Assembly: GCF_019793435.1 (NCBI RefSeq)
Contig: NZ_JAILYH010000009.1
Location: 186,001-250,000 of the forward strand
Direction: 5' to 3'
Source of the DNA: Rhizobium redzepovicii
GTDB taxonomy: Bacteria; Pseudomonadota; Alphaproteobacteria; Rhizobiales; Rhizobiaceae
DNA length: 64,000 nucleotides
Shown: one piece after another, positions 10,457 to 20,342 of the stretch
How the letters are laid out: every line of letters begins with the position of its first letter
Numbering within the stretch: position 1 is the stretch's first letter
Made by a program: the position numbers and the translations under genes
Notes under the pieces: generated by a model
Told to the model about the DNA's origin: nothing
What the model saw: only the letters and a program-made list of their open reading frames with translations
The model's database searches: none

Positions 10457-10480
10457 AGGGCGTATCGATCGATACGCCCT
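10457..10480. terminator. Perfect 24-bp palindrome after the transporter operon
   Basis: The sequence from 10457 to 10480 reads the same on both strands (AGGGCGTATCGA and its complement). It starts 11 bp after the binding-protein stop and could fold into a strong hairpin. Only a short pyrimidine-rich stretch follows, so it may be a weak terminator, an mRNA 3' stabiliser or a protein-binding site. Confidence 0.5.
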
Positions 10481-10534
10481 CACTTTCCCCCATCATATCG
10501 ATCCGGCTCCGGCGAGTTTTGGAAAAGAGAACCT

Positions 10535-10873
10535 ATGATCATCCGTTATGCTTTGTTTGAAGGCGAAATCCATCCCGGCAGAGAAGAGGAATTCCGCGCT
10601 TTTGTCAGGGAGCGGCTCGTTCCTCTATGGACGAAATTTCCAGGCGCCGAGGAAGTTCGGGTCTTGGACGGGATGGAGCGCGATGAAGGCGCCCCGGTCT
10701 ATGCCATGGCCTTGGCGATCCGTTATCCCGATATGGATGCGGTGAGCGCAGCGCTAAGTTCCGATGTGCGCTTCGAGAGCCGTGAAGTTACCGGCGAACT
10801 CCTGCAACTCTTCACCGGCAAGGTGCATCATCACGTATTCCAGGCCAACGAATACCCGCCGGCCGCTGCCTGA
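10535..10873 (+). CDS. Small dimeric alpha/beta-barrel (EthD/ABM-like) protein
   Basis: Protein of 112 aa that looks like a ferredoxin-fold dimeric barrel: an N-terminal strand, an acidic helix (GREEEFRAFVRERLVPLW) and a C-terminal strand. It has no signal peptide. These proteins include small monooxygenases and stress or degradation factors. It sits between the aldonate transporter and a clear terminator, so it may be the last gene of that operon. No specific function is assigned. Confidence 0.7.
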   Translation: MIIRYALFEGEIHPGREEEFRAFVRERLVPLWTKFPGAEEVRVLDGMERDEGAPVYAMALAIRYPDMDAVSAALSSDVRFESREVTGELLQLFTGKVHHHVFQANEYPPAAA

Positions 10874-10930
10874 CGTCAGCGATTGACATCTGCCGGCTTC
10901 AAGACACAGTCGAAGACTGGAGTGACCACA

Positions 10931-10965
10931 AGGCGCCTGCGGCATATGTCTCAGGCGCCTTTTTT
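10931..10965 (+). terminator. Rho-independent terminator
   Basis: AGGCGCCTG (10931-10939) pairs with CAGGCGCCT (10952-10960) over a 12-nt loop, followed by a run of T. It ends the aldonate/EthD-like transcription unit. Confidence 0.88.
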
Positions 10966-11063
10966 CGTCTGGGCATCGGCAATCCTCGGGGGCGCCCAAT
11001 CGGGCCAGCGACCCGAGCTTTGGCACAATTTTTTATCAGCGACGTGATTATTGAATTAAATAG

Positions 11064-11085
11064 TCTATAGATTTAGTGGATAATG
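11064..11085 (+). promoter_or_regulatory. AT-rich motif upstream of the first organosulfur operon
   Basis: TCTATAGATTTAGTGGATAA resembles a sequence on the minus strand at 34309-34331, upstream of the second organosulfur operon (TCTATAAAATTTATGGAAAA). Both lie upstream of SsuA/C/B-like or flavin monooxygenase genes. It may be a promoter or a regulator site for sulfur limitation (inferred). Confidence 0.4.
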
Positions 11086-11142
11086 TTCCATCTTACCGTG
11101 CATCGTTCCTGCAATCAGCAATCCGAAACGGGAAGATCGACG

Positions 11143-12168
11143 ATGACATTGGCAAAAGCATTCAAAATCGCGTTGTTCAGTCTGCTTGGCTTCGGCGCCA
11201 TTCACAATCCGGCCGCAGCCCAGGCCGACGCGCCCCTCCTTGCTAAAGTGCCGCCGGGCACCGTGCTGACGATCGGCGACCCGGTCACGCAGAAGGCTCT
11301 CGAAGTGTCTGGCCTCGACAAGGAGCTCACTTTCGAAGTGAAATGGGCCAATATCAGCGGCGGACCGCAGACATCGGAAGCCTTCCGCGCCCATGCGCTC
11401 GACGTCGGCTCGGTGGCCGAGATCCCCTCGATCTTCGCCAACTGGAACAACCTGCCGGTCCGCAACATCGCCTATCGCGAACGCCGCGACCCGATCGCCA
11501 ATCCGATCTACCGCTTCGGCATCGCGCCTGGCGCCGACGTCAAGACGCTCTCTGATTTCCGCGGCAAGCGCATCGCGTTTAGCCCCGGTCAGGCCCAGGG
11601 CACTCTCGTCCTGCGCGCGCTTCACACCGCCGGCCTGAAGAGCAGCGACGTCACTCTCGTGGAATTGCCAAGCACCGGCGATGTCTATCCGAAGGCCTTG
11701 GCGGGCAAACAGGTCGACATCGCGCCGCTCGGCAGCGTCTATATCAGGCGCTACATCACGCAATACGGGCCGGATGGCGCAACTCTCCTCGAGCATGGGC
11801 TGCGCGATGATCCCGGCCATCTTTATGCTCCGCAATGGGTTCTGGATGATCCCGCCAAGGCGGCTGCCCTCGCTGAATATGTCGGCCTGTGGGCGCGCGC
11901 CACCGAATGGGTGAACCGCAACCCGGACCTCTGGATCAAGGAATATTACGTCGGTCAGCAGGGCCTCAGCCAGGACGACGGGGAATATCTCGTCAAGATG
12001 ACCGGGGAGCAGATCGTTCCCTCCGATTGGAGCGAGGTGAAGAAGCGTCATCAGGAAACGATCAACCTGCTAGCGGACGAGCTCGGTTACAAGCCGTTCG
12101 ACGTGGAGCAGATTTTCGACAATCGCTTCGAAAAGCTGGGTGCGGCGGCTTTGGCCAAGGGCCTTTAA
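11143..12168 (+). CDS. ssuA: Sulfonate-type ABC transporter substrate-binding protein
   Basis: Protein of 341 aa with a signal peptide ending at AAAQA and the SsuA/TauA/NrtA binding-protein fold. The start at 11143 follows a GGGAAG box; the frame is open 20 codons further upstream. It is followed by a permease, an ATPase, a flavin monooxygenase and SsuD, so alkanesulfonates or other organosulfur compounds are the probable substrates. Confidence 0.83.
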   Translation: MTLAKAFKIALFSLLGFGAIHNPAAAQADAPLLAKVPPGTVLTIGDPVTQKALEVSGLDKELTFEVKWANISGGPQTSEAFRAHALDVGSVAEIPSIFANWNNLPVRNIAYRERRDPIANPIYRFGIAPGADVKTLSDFRGKRIAFSPGQAQGTLVLRALHTAGLKSSDVTLVELPSTGDVYPKALAGKQVDIAPLGSVYIRRYITQYGPDGATLLEHGLRDDPGHLYAPQWVLDDPAKAAALAEYVGLWARATEWVNRNPDLWIKEYYVGQQGLSQDDGEYLVKMTGEQIVPSDWSEVKKRHQETINLLADELGYKPFDVEQIFDNRFEKLGAAALAKGL

Positions 12169-12202
12169 CGTTCCCCATTCCATTCAGGAGGAGATTTCAA
12201 GC

Positions 12203-13102
12203 ATGGCAACCATTTGGGATGCAGATGAAGCGAACCTGTCCCTGAGGTCAGGTGGCAGAATTGCGCCGGCGGGTTTACGCGCGGCAAGGCCGGTTGGTCT
12301 TCCCGGCTCTGCCGGCGCGCGCGCCCGGCGCAGGCTGGGTCCCGGCCCGGCGATACCTTTCGGGCTGCAGATCGGACCGGCATTGCTTGTCTTGGCCTGG
12401 GTCGCCGGCTCGGCGCTCGGATGGATCGACCCGCGTATCCTGTCGGCACCGTGGACGGTCGTCGAGGCTTTCGCGCGGCTTTTGGAACAGGGCCGCCTGC
12501 AGGACAATTTCGTGACGTCAGCGACGCGCGCTCTGCTCGGCCTCGGCATCGGTTTGCTGATCGGAACGATCCTGGCCGTCATCGCCGGTCTTTCCCGGAT
12601 CGGCGAGGCGCTGATCGACGGACCGGTTCAGATCAAGCGGGCGATACCCACGCTCGCCTTGATCCCCTTGCTCATCCTGTGGTTCGGCATCGGCGAGAGC
12701 ATGAAGGTTACGACGATCGTGCTTGCCGTCATCGTGCCGATCTACATCCACACCCACAATGCGCTGCGCAGCATCGATAGTCGCTATGTCGAACTGGCCG
12801 AGACGCTGCGCATGAGCCAGAAGGACTTCATCCTCCAAGTGGTGCTGCCGGGCGCTTTGCCCGGTTTCCTGCTGGGGCTGCGCTTTGCCGTCACCCTCTG
12901 CTGGGTTTCCCTTGTCGTCGTCGAGCAGATCAACGCCACCAGCGGGCTCGGCTACATGATCGATCTCGCCCGCAATTACGGGCAGACCGATGTCATCCTC
13001 GTCGGCCTGGTGGTCTATGTGCTCCTGGGTCTCGTCTCGGACGGCCTCGTCCGCCTCATCGAACGGAGGGCTCTCTCATGGCGCCGCACCCTGGCAAACT
13101 GA
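12203..13102 (+). CDS. ssuC: Sulfonate-type ABC transporter permease
   Basis: BPD_transp_1-type permease of 299 aa. It has a basic, Arg-rich N-terminal segment, several transmembrane helices and the EAA-like loop around ELAETLRMSQKDF. The ATG at 12203 follows AGGAGGAG. It overlaps the next ATPase gene by 25 bp. It forms the channel of the SsuABC-like importer. Confidence 0.85.
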   Translation: MATIWDADEANLSLRSGGRIAPAGLRAARPVGLPGSAGARARRRLGPGPAIPFGLQIGPALLVLAWVAGSALGWIDPRILSAPWTVVEAFARLLEQGRLQDNFVTSATRALLGLGIGLLIGTILAVIAGLSRIGEALIDGPVQIKRAIPTLALIPLLILWFGIGESMKVTTIVLAVIVPIYIHTHNALRSIDSRYVELAETLRMSQKDFILQVVLPGALPGFLLGLRFAVTLCWVSLVVVEQINATSGLGYMIDLARNYGQTDVILVGLVVYVLLGLVSDGLVRLIERRALSWRRTLAN

Positions 13103-13827
13103 AGCCGGCGGCCACGGCCGTCCATGTGCGAAACCTCGTCCGCCGGTTTGCAGCGAAGACGATCCTCGACGGTGTCGATCTCGATATCGAAGAAGGCGAA
13201 TTCGTTGCCCTGCTCGGCCGCAGCGGCTCCGGCAAGAGCACATTCCTCAGGGCCCTTGCCGGTCTCGATCACGGTGTGGAGGGAAGCGGCACGCTTGAGA
13301 CGCCGGAAAGGCTTTCCGTGGTCTTCCAGGATGCCCGCCTGCTGCCCTGGCGCAGCGCCATCCAGAACGTCACGCTCGGCCTGCCCCGCGCCACCGGCCA
13401 GGAAGGCGGCAGGAAGGCTTTGGCGGAAGTGGGACTCGCGGGGCGGGAAACGGCATGGCCGAACCAGCTTTCCGGCGGCGAGCAGCAGAGGGTCGCGCTT
13501 GCCCGTTCCCTGGTGCGCGAGCCGGCCTTGCTTCTCGCCGACGAACCCTTCGGCGCGCTCGACGCGCTGACCCGGCTGAAGATGCACGATCTGCTGCGGG
13601 AATTATGTGCAAGGCACCGTCCCGCCGTGCTGCTCGTCACCCATGACGTCGACGAGGCAATCTCGCTGGCGGACCGGATTCTGGTTCTCGACGAAGGCCG
13701 GCTCATCGAGGATCTCAGGATCGATCTGCCGGCGCCGCGCGATCACAGCGATCCGCGTTTTGCAGAGTTCCGAAGCCATCTTCTCGGCCGGCTCGGGGTC
13801 AGCGTCCCCGGCCGCAGAGCAGCCTGA
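13078..13827 (+). CDS. ssuB: Sulfonate-type ABC transporter ATPase
   Basis: ABC ATPase of 249 aa with Walker A GRSGSGKS at 47-54, signature LSGGEQQR, Walker B LLADEPF and the switch His in VTHDVDEA. The short Q-loop spacing is typical of the SsuB/TauB group. Its start lies inside the permease gene, so translation is probably coupled. It powers uptake for the downstream desulfonating enzymes. Confidence 0.87.
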   Translation: MAPHPGKLKPAATAVHVRNLVRRFAAKTILDGVDLDIEEGEFVALLGRSGSGKSTFLRALAGLDHGVEGSGTLETPERLSVVFQDARLLPWRSAIQNVTLGLPRATGQEGGRKALAEVGLAGRETAWPNQLSGGEQQRVALARSLVREPALLLADEPFGALDALTRLKMHDLLRELCARHRPAVLLVTHDVDEAISLADRILVLDEGRLIEDLRIDLPAPRDHSDPRFAEFRSHLLGRLGVSVPGRRAA

Positions 13828-13847
13828 TATAGCGGCGAAGCAAGCCA

Positions 13848-15215
13848 ATGAGCACATCGAAACGGCAAATGCGGCTCGGCGCCTTTATCATGGCGACCGG
13901 CCATCATATCGCCGCCTGGCGCCATCCGGATGCGCAGGCCGATGCCGGCCTCAATATCGATCACTACCGGGACCTGGCGCAGACCGCCGAACGCGGGAAA
14001 TTCGATCTCGTCTTCGTCGCCGACAGCCCGGCGGGATGGGAGCGGGCCGCGGATCCGGAAGCGTTTCGCCGCATTGCCCAGGGCGCTCATTTCGAGCCGC
14101 TGACACTCTGGGCCGCCCTCTCCCAGGCGACCAGTCATATCGGCTTCGTCGCCACGGCATCGACGACCTACGAGGACCCCTATCTTCTCGCCCGCAGATT
14201 CGCGTCGCTGGATTATATCTCCAAGGGCCGTGCCGCATGGAACGTCGTCACGACGGGCGCCGACGTGTCGAAGAACTTTTCGATCGCAGGCCATCCCGCC
14301 CATGCCGATCGTTATGAGCGGGCCGAGGAATTCGTCGACCTGGTGAAGGGATTGTGGGATTCCTACGAGGACGATGCCTTTATCCGCGACAAGCAAAGCG
14401 GGGTCTATCTCGATCCCGACAAGGTGCATCTCGTCAATCACAAGGGCAAGTTCTTCTCGGTGGCGGGTCCGCTCAATGTCGGCCGTCCGGTGCAGGGCTA
14501 TCCCGTCATCGTGCAGGCTGGCGCATCGGAACCCGGACGCGAGCTTGCCGCACGCACCGCCGAGATGATCTTTACCGCCAACCAAACGATCGAGGATGCC
14601 CAGGAATTCTATTCCGACGTCAAGGGGCGGCTTGCCCGTTACGGGCGGCGGCCGGACGACCTCCTGATCAGTCCCGGCATATTCCCTGTTCTCGGCGGTA
14701 CGGAGGCGGAAGCTCAAGCGAATTATGAGTATATCCAATCGCTGGTGCATCCCGCTATCGCCTGGAATATCCTTGCCCGCCACTATAGGGGCGTCGATCT
14801 TTCCGGCTATTCGCTTGATGATCTCGCCCCTCCCCTGCCTGACAATACCGAACTCAACAAAAGCCGCCTCAAGCTGGTTTCCGACCTCGTCTCGCGCAAT
14901 CATCTGACGCTGCGCCAATTCTATCTGGCGGTCGCCACCGCGCGCGGCCATCGCACTGTCGTCGGAACGCCCGAGCAGATTGCCGATGCGATGCAGATCT
15001 GGTTCGAGAATGGTGCCGCCGACGCCTTCAACATCATGCCGCCGATCCTGCCCACGGCTCTCACCGACTTTGTCGATCAGGTCGTGCCGATCCTGCGCAG
15101 GCGTGGCCTGTTCCGGCATGAATATGAAGGCACGACGCTGCGGGAGAATCTGGGCCTCCAGCGCCCGCCGAACGGTTTTGCGCTTCAGGCGCAGGCAGCA
15201 CAGGCAGCCGTATGA
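13848..15215 (+). CDS. FMN-dependent LLM-class monooxygenase (NtaA/SnaA/DmoA type)
   Basis: Protein of 455 aa with the bacterial-luciferase-like fold: MRLGAFIM near the N-terminus, a WRHPD motif and the long NtaA-type insert. Such enzymes use FMNH2 and oxygen to cleave C-S or C-N bonds of sulfones, sulfides or chelators. It lies 20 bp after ssuB in the same operon. It is a paralogue of the protein at 32875-34227, which begins with the same RLGAF and WRHPD elements. Substrate unknown, probably an organosulfur compound. Confidence 0.82.
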   Translation: MSTSKRQMRLGAFIMATGHHIAAWRHPDAQADAGLNIDHYRDLAQTAERGKFDLVFVADSPAGWERAADPEAFRRIAQGAHFEPLTLWAALSQATSHIGFVATASTTYEDPYLLARRFASLDYISKGRAAWNVVTTGADVSKNFSIAGHPAHADRYERAEEFVDLVKGLWDSYEDDAFIRDKQSGVYLDPDKVHLVNHKGKFFSVAGPLNVGRPVQGYPVIVQAGASEPGRELAARTAEMIFTANQTIEDAQEFYSDVKGRLARYGRRPDDLLISPGIFPVLGGTEAEAQANYEYIQSLVHPAIAWNILARHYRGVDLSGYSLDDLAPPLPDNTELNKSRLKLVSDLVSRNHLTLRQFYLAVATARGHRTVVGTPEQIADAMQIWFENGAADAFNIMPPILPTALTDFVDQVVPILRRRGLFRHEYEGTTLRENLGLQRPPNGFALQAQAAQAAV

Positions 15216-15270
15216 TCTTCCCGGTCTTTCCTTGGCCTCCTTCTTCCAATCCCGAATAAACCGGCATCGC

Positions 15271-16341
15271 ATGAGCAAGCATTCCGAATTTCTCTGGTAT
15301 ATTCCCAACGACGTCAGAGCAGGTCATCGCGGAGATTCCGCCGTCGACAACCACAACAGCCTCGACACGCTGACCAGCCACGCGAAGGCGCTGGAAGAGC
15401 ATGGCTGGAAGGGCGCGCTCATCGGCACCGGCTGGGGCCGTCCCGACACGTTCACCGTCGCGGCCGCGCTCGCCGCGCGCACCACCAGCTTCGAGCCGCT
15501 GATTGCGATCCGGCCGGGTTATTGGCGGGCGGCGAACTTCGCTTCCGCGGCGGCAACGCTCGACCATCTGACTGGCGGCCGGGTGCGGATCAACATCGTC
15601 TCGGGCAAGGACAATCTGGCCGCCTATGGCGACAGCGAGGGCGACCAGGCGCATCGTTATGCCAGGACCAAGGAATTCATGCGGCTGGTCCGCAGGCTGT
15701 GGACCGAAGAAAACGTCACCTCGGCAGGCGACCATTTCCGGGTCGCCGAATCCACCGTGGTGCCGCGCATCGAGGTTCGCGGCAACCGCCGGCATCCGAA
15801 ATTCTATTTTGGCGGCGCCTCGGAAGCGGCCGAACGGGTGGCGGCCACCGAGGCTGATGTCCAGCTTTTCTGGGGCGAGCCGCTCGAGGGCGTCCGCGAG
15901 CGGATCGGACGGCTCAAGGGGCTGAGCCGTGCTCTCGACCGCGACCTCCCGCCGCTGGAATTCGGGCTACGGATAACGACGCTGGTTCGCGACACGACGG
16001 ATGAGGCCTGGGCCGACGCCGAGGCGAAGGTCGCCGAGATGGCAAGGAGCAAGGGCACCGGCTGGCACGATCACCAGCGCGTGCTCGCCGTCGGCCAGCA
16101 GCGGCTGCTTGCTCTCCATGAACGCAGCGACGTCCTCGACGACAATCTCTATACCGCGCCGGGCAGGTTCGGCGGCGGCGGTGCCGGCACCACCTGGCTG
16201 GTCGGTTCACCGGCAGACGTCGCCCGCTCGCTGCGCAAATACCAGGATCTCGGGATCACGCATTTCGTGCTGTCCGACACGCCCTATCTCTCCGAGATCA
16301 AGCGGCAAGGCGATCAGCTCTTGCCGCTACTGCGCGACTGA
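15271..16341 (+). CDS. ssuD: Alkanesulfonate monooxygenase
   Basis: FMNH2-dependent enzyme of 356 aa with the SsuD pattern: EFLWYIPN at the N-terminus, GTGWGRPD, FEPLIAIRPG and LTGGRVRINIVSG. SsuD converts alkanesulfonates to aldehyde and sulfite. The frame is open far upstream into the preceding gene, but the ATG at 15271 gives the family length. No flavin reductase (SsuE) is seen nearby, so one must be supplied from elsewhere. Confidence 0.9.
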   Translation: MSKHSEFLWYIPNDVRAGHRGDSAVDNHNSLDTLTSHAKALEEHGWKGALIGTGWGRPDTFTVAAALAARTTSFEPLIAIRPGYWRAANFASAAATLDHLTGGRVRINIVSGKDNLAAYGDSEGDQAHRYARTKEFMRLVRRLWTEENVTSAGDHFRVAESTVVPRIEVRGNRRHPKFYFGGASEAAERVAATEADVQLFWGEPLEGVRERIGRLKGLSRALDRDLPPLEFGLRITTLVRDTTDEAWADAEAKVAEMARSKGTGWHDHQRVLAVGQQRLLALHERSDVLDDNLYTAPGRFGGGGAGTTWLVGSPADVARSLRKYQDLGITHFVLSDTPYLSEIKRQGDQLLPLLRD

Positions 16342-16540
16342 AGCAGGAGGCGACAGCTCGCCATCGACACGTATCGTTTGCGGCCGGTATTCTTGGCGGC
16401 GCAGAGATTGGCGTCGGCCACCTGCAGCGCCGCCTCCAAGTATTGGCCAAGGACCGACAGTCAGGCCGATCGAACAGGTGACTTCAATCCATGGGGTCAC
16501 CTCCGACCATTCGTGGTTCTGCAGCAAATACGACGAAATA
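16316..16540 (-). pseudogene. Frameshifted GGDEF (diguanylate cyclase) C-terminal remnant
   Basis: On the minus strand one frame reads HEWSEVTPWIEVTCSIGLTV, the end of a GGDEF domain. After a single-frame shift around 16450-16465 the next frame reads EAALQVADANLCAAKNTGRK, the usual terminal ADxxLYxAKxxGRN element. Only about 70 codons remain, no GGDEF signature is left and no start is credible. It is a decayed fragment, not a working gene. Confidence 0.8.
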
Positions 16541-16818
16541 TACAAAAATCGCAGCATAATGACGCCCTGTGGGCTTCGTTTACACTCTCTAAAATATCTC
16601 CTCCTATTTTTAAGCATATCGGAGCGACGTTCTGAGGATCGTCACCTACGCCATGATGGCCGGCCAGGTATCCCGAAATCCCGCATGAAATCGACGTTGG
16701 TACCCTGACGCGCGCCCGCTTTGGAGGCGACGCGTGTAGTGGTGGCCGGCGGAGGCGTTCGGGGACAGATCCTGGTCACAGACACCTTTAAACCTCGCCG
16801 ACACGATGGAGCGCGCGA

Positions 16819-18789
16819 ATGAACAGCATTAAGAGTTTCGGGATCGCGATGCGTCTCGCCCTTGGTTTCAGCTTTCTGATCGTGCTGATGGCCAGCCTCA
16901 GCATCTACTCGGCGGTGCAGGTCGCGGAGATCAACAACAATCTCGGAACGATCAACGACGTCAACAGCGTCAAGCAGCGCTTTGCCATCAACTATCGCGG
17001 CAGCGTGCACGATCGGGCGATCGCCATTCGCGATGTGACCCTGGTGACGTCCGCCGATGAACGCAAGGCGGCCGAGGCATTGATCGAAAAGCTCGCGGCC
17101 TCCTACGCCGAAAACGAAAAACGCATGGCGGAGATGGTTGCATCGCCGGCGGGTGCGACGGATCAGGAAAAGACCATTCTGAGCGAGATCGCCGACATCC
17201 AGGCGAAAACCAATCCCCTGGTCGCCCAGATCATTGCGCTGCAGGAAAAGGGTGATGGCGAGGCTGCCCGCAAGATCCTGCTCGAACAGGCAAGACCGGC
17301 CTTCGTTGCCTGGCTCGGCGCCATCAACAAATTCATCGACTACCAGGAAGCATATAACAAATCGATCGGCGGTGAGGTCCGCAGCACGGCGAGCGGCTTC
17401 AAGCCGATGGTCCTGACGGCGCTCGGCATCGCAGCTCTTCTTTCGATCGTTGCGGCTGCGATTACCGCGCGTACGATCGTTGGCCCGCTGGCAAAACTGC
17501 AGCTTTCGCTGAAGGCGATGGCGGAAGGCAATCTCGATGGCGATCGCCGCCTCGAAGCGCGCGGCGATGAGATCGGCACGCTTGCGCGCGCCGTCGCCGG
17601 CCTGCGCGATGCCATTTCGGCAAAGGCTGAGCGGGAAGCCGACACGGAAGCCAAGCGGGCGGTCGCGGAACGGCATCGACTCGAACAGGATGCCGATGAA
17701 CGCCGCACCCTTGCCGAGCAGACGGACCGAGCGGTCGGCCAGCTTGGTACTGCATTGCAGGCGCTGGCCGATGGCGATCTCACGCAGCAGATCGGCACGC
17801 CGTTCATTCCGTCCCTCGAAAAGCTCAGAGCCGACTTCAATGCCGCCGTCGAAAAGCTGCGCGCCGCCATGCAGAAGGTTTCCCAGAACGCCAGCGCCAT
17901 CGCAGCCGGCGCGCAAGAGATCCGCTCCGCTTCGGACGATCTCGCCAAACGGACCGAACAGCAGGCCGCCTCCGTCGAAGAAACCGCCGCTGCCCTTGAA
18001 GAGATCACCACCACCGTCGCCGACTCGAGCAACAAGGCTCAGGAAGCAGGCCAGTTGGTTCGCAAGACCAAGGACAATGCGGAACGCTCGGGCAGTGTCG
18101 TGCGGGATGCGGTCGACGCCATGGGCAAGATCGAATCCTCCGCCACCGAAATCGGCAGCATCATTGGCGTCATCGACGAGATCGCCTTCCAGACCAACCT
18201 CTTGGCGCTGAATGCCGGCGTCGAAGCCGCCCGCGCCGGTGAAGCCGGCAAGGGCTTTGCCGTCGTTGCCCAGGAAGTACGCGAATTGGCGCAGCGTTCC
18301 GCCAAGGCGGCAAAGGAAATCAAGGAACTGATCAACGCTTCGAACGGCCACGTGAAAAACGGCGTCGCCCTGGTTGGCGAGACCGGAAAGGCCCTGCAGG
18401 AGATTGCGGCGCAGGTGCAGCAGGTCGACGGCAATGTCGGCGCGATCGTCGGCGCTTCGCAAGAGCAGGCGACAGGACTGAAAGAGATCAATACCGCCGT
18501 CAACAGGATGGACCAGGGCACGCAGCAGAACGCCGCCATGGTGGAAGAAGCGACAGCCGCCTCTCATAACCTCGCCAAGGAAGCCGATGCATTGTTCCAG
18601 TTGCTCAGCCAGTTCAACATTGGCGGAGTAGCAGCACCGAAGCGCGTATCGCAGCCGGCGGCCCCGGCACAGCATGCTCAACCCGTGGCCTCGCCGGCAC
18701 GCCAGATGATCGCCAAGGTGGGCAGGTCGTTCCAGGGGAATGCGACCCAGGGCAATGCGGCATTGGTTGGCGATTGGGAGGAGTTTTGA
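16819..18789 (+). CDS. Methyl-accepting chemotaxis protein
   Basis: Chemoreceptor of 656 aa. Two transmembrane helices (about 10-33 and 193-217) flank a helical periplasmic four-helix-bundle sensor. A HAMP region and a long coiled coil follow, with the signalling hairpin around [20 protein letters not shown]. The last residues, DWEEF, resemble the NWETF pentapeptide that tethers CheR in high-abundance receptors. A GGAG-like box precedes the ATG. It is monocistronic with a terminator after it. The ligand is unknown. Confidence 0.93.
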   Translation: MNSIKSFGIAMRLALGFSFLIVLMASLSIYSAVQVAEINNNLGTINDVNSVKQRFAINYRGSVHDRAIAIRDVTLVTSADERKAAEALIEKLAASYAENEKRMAEMVASPAGATDQEKTILSEIADIQAKTNPLVAQIIALQEKGDGEAARKILLEQARPAFVAWLGAINKFIDYQEAYNKSIGGEVRSTASGFKPMVLTALGIAALLSIVAAAITARTIVGPLAKLQLSLKAMAEGNLDGDRRLEARGDEIGTLARAVAGLRDAISAKAEREADTEAKRAVAERHRLEQDADERRTLAEQTDRAVGQLGTALQALADGDLTQQIGTPFIPSLEKLRADFNAAVEKLRAAMQKVSQNASAIAAGAQEIRSASDDLAKRTEQQAASVEETAAALEEITTTVADSSNKAQEAGQLVRKTKDNAERSGSVVRDAVDAMGKIESSATEIGSIIGVIDEIAFQTNLLALNAGVEAARAGEAGKGFAVVAQEVRELAQRSAKAAKEIKELINASNGHVKNGVALVGETGKALQEIAAQVQQVDGNVGAIVGASQEQATGLKEINTAVNRMDQGTQQNAAMVEEATAASHNLAKEADALFQLLSQFNIGGVAAPKRVSQPAAPAQHAQPVASPARQMIAKVGRSFQGNATQGNAALVGDWEEF

Positions 18790-18832
18790 TCGCCCAACCT
18801 CTCCTCAGCTTCTGCTGAAAAATAAAAGGACA

Positions 18833-18859
18833 AAGGGCAGCGTTTGCTGCCCTTCGTAT
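18833..18859. terminator. Rho-independent terminator between convergent genes
   Basis: AAGGGCAGC (18833-18841) pairs with GCTGCCCTT (18846-18854) over a GTTT loop and is followed by CGTATTTTT. It ends the chemoreceptor gene and may also act for mctP on the other strand. Confidence 0.85.
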
Positions 18860-18866
18860 TTTTGTC

Positions 18867-20342
18867 TTACGCCCGAGCCGGAACCTTGGCCGGAAGCAGG
18901 GCATTGATCACCACCGCGACGGCGATGTTTGCCGCCAGCGCCAGCAGCCCGGTATAGACGGTGAAGGGTTCACCGCCGAGGCTGATCATATGCAGCGGCT
19001 TCCAGCCGGCATCCCAGACGAGGAAGGTACCGCCGCAGAAGCCGACGAACCAGCCGGCCAGCAGGGCGGGTGCACGGAACCAGTTGGTGTAGAGGCCGAA
19101 AACCAGGGCCGGAAGCGTCTGCAGGATCCAGATGCCGCCGAGCAGTTGCAGGTCGAGTGCGAACTGCGTCGGCAGGAAGATGATGACAAGCAGTGCCCCG
19201 ACCTTCACCACCAGCGACGTCACCTTCGCGACCTTGGCCTCGCCCGCGTCGCTGACCTTGGGGTCGACATAGGCCTTCCAGAAATTGCGGGTGAAGAGGT
19301 TGGCCGCACCAATGCTCATTACCGCCGCCGGCACCAGTGCGCCGATGGCGATCGCCGCGAAGGCGAAGCCGGAGAACCAGCCTGAAAACAGCGTCTTGAA
19401 CAGGGTCGGAACGACATCATTGGCGCTGTCGAGCTTCAGGTTGGCGGCATGGCCCATATAGCCGAGCAGTGCCAACAGGCCGAGCAGCAGCGTATAGGCG
19501 GGCAGCATGATCGCGTTCTTGCGGATAGTCTTGCCGCTGTTGGATGCAAAGATGCCCGTCAGCGTATGCGGATACATGAAGGCTGCGAGCGCCGAACCGA
19601 GAGCGAGCGTGGCATAGGCGACATACTGGTTACCGCCGAGCAGCAGGTGGCCGGAGCCCTTGGCCTGGAAGGCCGCATCGGCAGAGGCGAAGACATTGGC
19701 GTAGCCGCCGAGCTTCGACGGGATCAGTGCGACGGCTGCGATAACCACGATATAGATCATGATGTCCTTGACGAAGGCGATCAGCGCCGGTGCGCGCAGG
19801 CCCGCCGAATAGGTATAGAGCGCCAGCACGATGAAGGCGATCGCCAGCGGGAGTTCGCCATGCAGCCCGAGCGCCTTCAGGACCGCCGTCATGCCGACGA
19901 GCTGGAGGGCGATGTAAGGCATGGTGGCGATGACGCCGGTTGCAGCGACGGCGAGTTCCAGGCCGCGCGATCCGTATTGGCCGTGGACGACGTCGGCGGC
20001 CGTCACATAGCCGAAATCCTTGGCGCGTTTCCACAGAACCGGCATGACCATGAAGACGAAGGGATAGACGACAATGGTATAGGGCAGCGCGAAGAAGCCG
20101 TAGGCGCCGACCGTATAGACTAGTGCCGGGACAGCGATCACAGTGTAGGCGGTGTAGAAATCGCCGCCGACGAGGAACCAGGTGATCCAGGTGCCGAAGT
20201 TGCGGCCGCCGAGACCCCATTCATCGATGTGGGCGAGCGTCTCGGGCTTGCGCCAGCGGCTGGCGACGAAGCCCATGACCGTGACGAGGACGAAAAAGAA
20301 GATGAAGACGGCAAGCGCCGTGCCGTTGATGTCAGTCGTCAT
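18867..20342 (-). CDS. mctP: Monocarboxylate permease, sodium:solute symporter family
   Basis: Membrane protein of 491 aa with about 13 helices and the sodium:solute symporter signature region (GGRNFG, GYVTAADV, YTYSAGLRA). It closely fits rhizobial MctP, a transporter of lactate, pyruvate, other monocarboxylates and alanine. The start overlaps the preceding DUF3311 gene by 11 bp. A cache-sensor histidine kinase and LuxR-type regulator lie immediately upstream, as in R. leguminosarum, where MctSR controls mctP expression. Confidence 0.92.
   Translation of the reverse strand: MTTDINGTALAVFIFFFVLVTVMGFVASRWRKPETLAHIDEWGLGGRNFGTWITWFLVGGDFYTAYTVIAVPALVYTVGAYGFFALPYTIVVYPFVFMVMPVLWKRAKDFGYVTAADVVHGQYGSRGLELAVAATGVIATMPYIALQLVGMTAVLKALGLHGELPLAIAFIVLALYTYSAGLRAPALIAFVKDIMIYIVVIAAVALIPSKLGGYANVFASADAAFQAKGSGHLLLGGNQYVAYATLALGSALAAFMYPHTLTGIFASNSGKTIRKNAIMLPAYTLLLGLLALLGYMGHAANLKLDSANDVVPTLFKTLFSGWFSGFAFAAIAIGALVPAAVMSIGAANLFTRNFWKAYVDPKVSDAGEAKVAKVTSLVVKVGALLVIIFLPTQFALDLQLLGGIWILQTLPALVFGLYTNWFRAPALLAGWFVGFCGGTFLVWDAGWKPLHMISLGGEPFTVYTGLLALAANIAVAVVINALLPAKVPARA

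Noticed and set aside
10457..10480. Possible regulator site for the LacI protein
   Set aside because: It contains a central ATCGAT but lacks the TGTTA and TAACA half-sites of the operators at 4314 and 6691, and it lies downstream of the operon. It is more likely a 3' hairpin.
13743..15308. 521-codon antisense frame over the flavin monooxygenase
   Set aside because: The plus-strand frame has clear luciferase-like motifs, start and operon context; the antisense frame has none.
16642..18681. 679-codon open frame opposite the chemoreceptor
   Set aside because: It mirrors the strongly coding chemoreceptor and shows no family motif; high-GC genes often leave such antisense frames.
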